Positions 58,659 through 64,000 of a DNA stretch of 64,000 nucleotides are shown piece after piece. Each line of letters opens with the position of its first letter. Positions within the stretch are counted from its first letter, which is position 1. The notes beneath the pieces are model-generated. The model ran no database searches. It saw nothing but the letters and a program-made list of their open reading frames with translations, and had not been told where the DNA came from. The translations under genes and the position numbers were made by a program. Source of the DNA: Hyposmocoma kahamanoa (taxonomy: Eukaryota > Arthropoda > Insecta > Lepidoptera > Cosmopterigidae); assembly GCF_003589595.1 (NCBI RefSeq), contig NW_020653851.1, positions 22,827,425 through 22,891,424 of the forward strand, read 5' to 3'.

Positions 58659-59580
58659 CTTATAACAATCTCAATGGCACTTGTTTGCTACTTAGAAGAT
58701 TCATTTAAAATGAAAGGAACTAAAGGGGCGGTATGTTCAAGTCGGCTGCAAGGGTTTGTTTAATTTAATTTTTGTTTAACTATAAAGTAACAAGACTGGA
58801 GCGAGACGAGAGCGGTGGTAGCACTGGGAGAACGGTTGCTTCTCAAATGAGAAGTCCACAGTTTCAATCTAGCAGCAACATATATCTATGACTTTGATTT
58901 CTAAGTTATGTAAACATGTTAACCTTGTGATGAAACATGGCTGCTGAAGAAAGTTTACATCTCACCGTCTCTTTAGAGGGTCAGCAATGTCACCTGTAAA
59001 GCGCGTTTCCTTTGGCCAAACAGGTTTCCTATGGCCAAACCAGTTTCTTATGGCTAAGCGCGTTGCCTGTGGCCAGGCGCATTTTCTATGGCCAAATGGG
59101 TTTCCTATGGCCAAGCGGATTTTCTATGGTCAAGCATGTTTCCTATGGTCTTACCATTAGATATACTCTTGACTCTTTAGTGTAATTGTACTTGCCTCCA
59201 ATGCGTGGCATCGTGGCATCCATGCCTAAATTCAAATACCTCTTCTAGATATTTCATTCAAAATACCTATTAGATTTTTCTGCAATGTTTTTTTTTTCTA
59301 AATAGCAAATAAGTATATTATAAATAATCAAGTTATTGTAAGTACATTATTTTCGATATAAAAATGTTGAATGCATTTTGTTAAGTTATACGTATTTTTA
59401 ACGTTGAAATATATAACTGAGTATTTTTCAAAGTTGTTTTAATTTCTTACATTGTTTTGAGGACGAAGTGTTTGTGTTTATTTGACGTAATTTGGCACTG
59501 TTGCATTAAAAATGCTAATGGTTAAATTATGAAATTATCGTTCTAAATAGGTACTTACCTCTTAATAAATAAAGCCTCTT
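58659..59580 (+). other. Probable Vps25 3' UTR and flank
   Basis: No new ORF. The first clear AATAAA signals are overlapping ones at about 59564-59573, which would give a 3' UTR of some 900 nt containing the tandem repeat at 59003-59155. An earlier noncanonical site cannot be excluded. Confidence 0.45.
59003..59155 (+). repeat. Short tandem repeat, 8 units of 18-20 bp
   Basis: Each unit resembles GCGTTTCCTATGGCCAA with substitutions. It lies 345 bp after the Vps25 stop. Units drift in length, so it is an old imperfect minisatellite. Confidence 0.8.
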
Positions 59581-59889
59581 TAGTGTTAAAAAGAGGATGA
59601 ATCACTGGAGGAGAAGTTGGGAAAACCGTTTTGCTAGATTTAACAGTTTGGGTATTTACTATTGAATGACGATCTTACAAAAAATATATACGACACACCT
59701 AAGGATATTGCTTAAAGAATGTGTTACACGATAGGATGTACTTTATATGATCATATAAAATCCTGAAAACACGCTAAATAACAATCTAACACGAATTATT
59801 TAAGAATGAAATACCTACCTAACTTTACACATAATTTTTATATGGAGATATTTCTCTTTTTTATAGGAACTACAGAGATCCTGCTAAAT

Positions 59890-60040
59890 AAATATTAATA
59901 ATAACGCTCACACTCAACATAGCCCCGCACTAGGGAAACCCTGTGTCGCGGGTGCCATGGACACACACATAGACAACCACAAATTACACCCAAACTCACG
60001 AGAGAAATAAATGTAACCGTTCGGCCGCGGAGGCAGTTAA
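59890..60040 (-). mobile_element. tRNA-derived SINE, copy 4, internal deletion
   Basis: The inverted body matches 47815-47960 closely, then jumps from AATAAATGTA directly to ACCGTTCGGCCGCGGAGGC. The B box and neighbouring ~60 bp are deleted while the A-box side is kept. A TAA-type tail is at the left. Confidence 0.75.
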
Positions 60041-60284
60041 AGTAATAAAAATAATAGTTATTAAATTAGTATTTGTCACAAAATTTGCAAATCTACCAGC
60101 GGTTTAACTACACGCTGTGCCACCCGCTGCTCCGTCAGTCGCCAACGGGCGCTTGTCAACGTCAGATCTGTGTCAAATTTTCTCCGCTTGTTCTTATTTT
60201 ATTCATATTAAGCGACCCACCCACCTCACCTAAAATCTAGGCTCGAGTTGAAATACCTCGCCTTGATTGTAACGCATAACAGCC

Positions 60285-60475
60285 TAGTTACCATGCCACC
60301 CGGAGCTTTCAATAGCAAAGACCTGAGGGACACTGCCACTGTGCCTGTCACCCTGAGACATAAATTGACAAGTTCCTTTGGGTCTGTAGTTTCATCTTTA
60401 CCCTTAAAAACCGAAAAGCAGTAGTGCTCACATTACTGTTTGGTGGCAGAAATACTTAGGTATATACTTGCTACC
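60285..60475 (-). repeat. Repeat family B copy
   Basis: AATAGCAAAGACCTGAGGGA, CACTGTGCCTGTCACCCTGA and GCTCACATTACTGTTTGGTG are reverse-strand family-B motifs in order. Confidence 0.6.
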
Positions 60476-61039
60476 CGTACTGCGTCTACGTCACGCTGAC
60501 ATCCCACATACATTCTATTCTAGTCTGTCACGAAATGGCACATGGTTTGGTATATAAACAAAAAGGTGCACCAGGACCTGCATGGTAATCCATGCTTGAT
60601 GTGAAACCATTTTGTTTACGCGGAGGATAAGAGTGTCGAGGTTTCTGCTTTGAAAGTTGTGGAGTCTAATGTTGAAACGAAACTCACGTGCGAATCTCTG
60701 CACAGCTGGTGGTGGCTCCGGTACGGAGCTGTGGAGCTAGGTACTTCTAGCAATACTTTCATGTAACCTAAAGTTAGTAAGTACCAAATGTAAGTTACAA
60801 AAAAACTTTTTTCAGTCAACTTTTGTAATTAATGTAAATAAATAGTAAATTATAACAATACTAGTACATAATCATAATTTAAAAAATAGGTAAATAAGCG
60901 ATCGAGAAAGATTACTTATCGCTCGGTGAAGTGGGTGGCGGGGTCACTGCCCTAGCATGGTGCATACGACTTGAGACAATTTTGCAAAACTTTAGTAGAT
61001 ACGATTAAACAGAATAATTGTTTTTATATTTTTAAATGA

Positions 61040-61142
61040 TTTATGGCGTCTCCATCTCTGAGGTCCCGGGTTCGATCCTCGGCCGGATCATGAAGAAAAA
61101 TAACTTTTCTGTATTGTCTCGTGTCTGAGCTTCGTATTGGTA
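61040..61142 (+). repeat. SINE-like relic with B box
   Basis: TGAGGTCCCGGGTTCGATCC carries a B box, followed by TCGGCCGGATCATGAAG and AATAACTTTTCTGTA as in relics near 16100. It is interrupted at 61143 by a TA-flanked MITE. Confidence 0.45.
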
Positions 61143-61266
61143 TGCGGAGAAAGTGGCGACGCCAGAAATTGACATTTGTACAATAAAACTTAGTTACTTT
61201 ATATTCGAAGATGTTTCGTATAAATATTAATTTGTTAATTTCTGGCGTCTCCATTTTCACTACGCA
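61143..61266. mobile_element. TA-flanked TIR element (mariner-like MITE, 124 bp)
   Basis: The left arm contains GGCGACGCCAGAAATT and the right arm AATTTCTGGCGTCTCC, within roughly 30-bp arms, with TA at 61141-61142 and 61267-61268. There is no ORF. Confidence 0.65.
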
Positions 61267-61329
61267 TAGGTATACAATATGGAAGCATTCGCTTGCGTAT
61301 GATCGGAGCGCCTGATAGAAGTGATACAA

Positions 61330-61425
61330 ATTAGATTAATAGTAATCTTAATATATAATAATATATATATTAAGATTATAATAATATTATATATATAATA
61401 TAATAAATAAATAATAGTAATCTAT
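61330..61425. repeat. AT-rich palindromic tract
   Basis: AGTAATCTTAATATATAATA is answered by an inverted TATATATTAAGATTAT copy and (TA)n runs. It is likely cruciform-prone simple sequence. Confidence 0.55.
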
Positions 61426-62967
61426 AGAGAAAAGACGTTATTTTATTTTTTCCTTTGAAACAGTATTTGTATTACGGTTTTTGTAAAAACAAACACCGTT
61501 ATACAAATTCGTGTCATAGCCGCGCTCGCGCCGCCGGTATTTTTTCGCTCGCGCGCTCAAACTGTAGTTTAATTTATTTGTAGGTATAGCTGCAGTAATT
61601 TCTACGAAGGTAGGAATTCTTTCACAGGGAGTTCTATAGCTACTAAAATATCTAATGATGGGACAAACAAAGTGATCTGTAATAGGTAGTTCCATGACAA
61701 CAAAAACTTTGTTAGTCCGACCACATACAGTCGGAATTCCATTTCGAAACTCCGTTACTGAATATCGATTCGAGATTCCATATGTACCTACCTACATCAC
61801 ACACTAGATGTTCTCGCAGCGAAAATACGTACGGAATTTTAGTCTGTGTTGCGGCCCTACAAAATCTATGGAAGACTTGCATTTGGAAATACTAAATTTA
61901 TTTATGATTTGGAACGGCTTTTTTTTTGAACGGAATTCCAAATGCACAAGCCACCACGATACTGTACGTGTGTGATAAGTCCATGATATGTATAGTTTAT
62001 CTCACTTCGAAATTCTGAAACGGATTCCGATTCTTATGATGGAAGGAGAACTAAATACATCTGTCGGCCAACAAAGTTTTTATCTGAGTGTGCGTTTTAT
62101 TAACCTGCAGAATTACAGTCACAAACAAAATGAAAACAAAACCTTTTTATATATAATTTATTTCATTGAAATACGTGTAAAATTGTACAATCACCGAATT
62201 GATCACCTTACACAACTTTACAAATTCTAATAAAACAATAATATTAAGTATAAAACGTTAAAAGTGATGGATTCTTATAAAATTGCACCTACACTTAATA
62301 CTTGATTGTGATAATTTTAGCTTTGATATAGCCATTTGAAAATTCTTTTTTTTTTTTGTTAATTACAGTGATACACGGCTCTACTCTACAACAGTGATAT
62401 ACTACAGCCTTTTTAGAAATTGTATGCTGAGATTTTTTTTAAAAAGGTAGTTACTCAATTGCCACAAACCACATTACCTAATCGACCTAATACCAAAACT
62501 ATAAGCGGTAGTGGTTTTTAAAAATATCGTCATTTTAAACATTACCTTTCAAATCAAAATGAATCTTTTCAATTAATAATTTTAATAGTATTCATATGGT
62601 AATGGAGACAAATTAATGATTATCTCAGTCTCCTTAAAGATATTTTACAATTTGTGGTTTCAGGTTTTTGTTTGTGCAAGAAAAACTTCTCTTACGTGCT
62701 AACAATAAACGATCAGTCTTCAACCAAAATACACTTACAACTAACTCGCAAAATTCAACATATAATAAGTTAAAAACTTCTGTACACCACTGTACACTTA
62801 TAATAACATCTCTAGTTACATAAAAGAAATACACTAAATCTATGTCACTACGGTAGGTGTAGTGTAAATGTTTATTTACAATAATTGACCAAGGTACATA
62901 TCGTTTACAAAAATTACAATTGTAATAGGGATAAATAATATTATGGTATCGATCACATGAAGAATTA

Positions 62968-63377
62968 TGGCGCGTTTACACTGGGTCGACAGGTCAAGTC
63001 AAGATAGCAAGTTACACAGTGTAAATACTGAGTCGTTTGATAACCGTAGTTTGTTATCGTAGTCGACCGAGTCTACTATGTGTAAACTTGAGCTAGTCCA
63101 CATCCCACCACCCCATGAGTTTGTTGAACGTTTCGAAAGATTTGTGACAGAGACACACTTTGTGCGTAAACTTGTATTTAGCATGACTTGGTAATTTCGA
63201 CGAAGGTGGCAGTCGACTCGATGTAAACAGCGTGACAAATGCACCATTTTCGTCAGCCAAATTCGCTTGCTTAAGAAGTGGCGGCCGACTCGGTATGAAC
63301 AGTGAGCCGACTGCATCTACTTCAACAAAGCGATGTAACTTGCCGAAGGCAACAGTCGACTCTGTGTAAACACGCAT
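62968..63377. mobile_element. Harbinger-like TIR element, degenerate
   Basis: Left end TGGCGCGTTTACACTGGGTC; right end GTCGACTCTGTGTAAACACG. The ends resemble the 5513-5690 element. CAGTCGACTC-type blocks with TGTAAAC recur inside. TTA precedes the left end, but the right duplication is not clean. Confidence 0.5.
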
Positions 63378-64000
63378 ACAGGGTGAAAAAAATCAATGGA
63401 ACATGAAGGGAAAATGCTTGAGATAGCTAAATTTACTTAAAGGAAACATTCTTGTATTTTTCTTAATAGGAATAACTGCATTCAGTTTATTTGAAAATCT
63501 TACTTGAGCTGGGAATCGAACCAATGAATATGCAATAAATAAACACTCTTTTATTGTACTAATCAATAGGAAGATAAGGATAAAATATCTCCCATAAACA
63601 TTAGGTCTTACAATAAAAGATTTCCATCAAATCTGTTTAGTGCATAAGAAATCTCATTATAACATTACCCAACCAAGACTGTTTATTTTTAACAAGTAAG
63701 AGACACGTTATAATTTAATTTGAAGCATTAAAGGCAATTCCCTTTAATATCCCATTGATTTTTCTCCACCCTGTATATTCCCACAAGTATATTCGGTTGT
63801 TTGCGACAAATTATAGTTTATAAATTCGTTAAAACAACCGGAAAGTATGTTACCCAATGACCTTTTTAAAGTAAGGCAAATAAATAAATAAAGTATTTAT
63901 GATAATTTTTTGTTATGGAAATATTTGACTTTAAAAAAGAACACACAAATGTGTTCTTGGTTGTATTATAGCAGGTAGGTACGGTCTATTACGGTGTAGC

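Larger units (their letters stand above)
59581..64000. other. Intergenic region downstream of Vps25
   Basis: No gene could be supported: the reading frames are short, AT-rich and without motifs. It contains a SINE (59890), a family-B copy (60285), a SINE-like relic with a small MITE (61040-61266), an AT palindrome (61330) and a Harbinger-like element (62968). Confidence 0.55.

Noticed and set aside
61024..61329. 101-codon minus-strand frame
   Set aside because: It is composed of a SINE-like relic and a TA-flanked inverted-repeat element; no protein similarity is recognised.
62999..63377. Overlapping minus-strand frames near the right end
   Set aside because: They fall inside a degenerate Harbinger-like inverted-repeat element with repeated GTCGACTC/TGTAAAC blocks.

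Overview
The window is animal genomic DNA and most likely comes from a moth or butterfly. The genes are insect-like and rich in introns, and the introns are full of small dispersed repeats: tRNA-derived SINEs with TAA tails, terminal-inverted-repeat (TIR) MITEs, and decayed non-LTR retrotransposons of types common in Lepidoptera. The species cannot be named from the sequence alone.

Positions 1-49,500 hold the 3' four-fifths or so of one giant plus-strand muscle gene, Unc-89 (obscurin). I could phase 48 consecutive coding exons. They sum to 13,473 nt, an exact multiple of three, giving 4,490 codons plus a stop at 48974-48976. The order is: end of the DH domain and PH domain, a long Thr/Gln/Ser/Glu-rich repeat region, a Ser/Tyr-rich region, Ig1-Ig8, an acidic Ig-free insert, Ig9-Ig18, FN3-1, Ig19-Ig20, protein kinase-like domain 1 (PK1, catalytic Asp lost), a linker, Ig21, FN3-2, and protein kinase-like domain 2 (PK2, catalytic residues kept). 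The SH3 and most of the DH domain lie upstream of the window.

Positions 49,500-52,150 are intergenic, with a jockey-like fragment and a MITE. A minus-strand UBE2F gene (NEDD8-conjugating E2, three exons, 186 aa) occupies 52,155-55,207. Its introns hold two dead non-LTR fragments. A head-to-head gap of 835 bp separates its start from that of Vps25 (ESCRT-II, three exons, 175 aa, 56,043-58,658, plus strand). An intact intronless gene for inositol-pentakisphosphate 2-kinase (IPPK, 404 aa, 56,151-57,365) lies entirely inside Vps25 intron 1 on the same strand, beginning only 58 bp after the exon-1 donor. From 58,660 to the end I see no gene, only repeats.

The most notable items are: the Vps25/IPPK nested pair with its apparently shared 5' end; a MITE family with four copies that each keep a perfect 8-bp target duplication, one reduced to its TIRs; a SINE tail lying directly against an Unc-89 5' splice site; the acidic repeat insert between Ig8 and Ig9; and the contrast between the pseudokinase PK1 and the catalytically equipped PK2.
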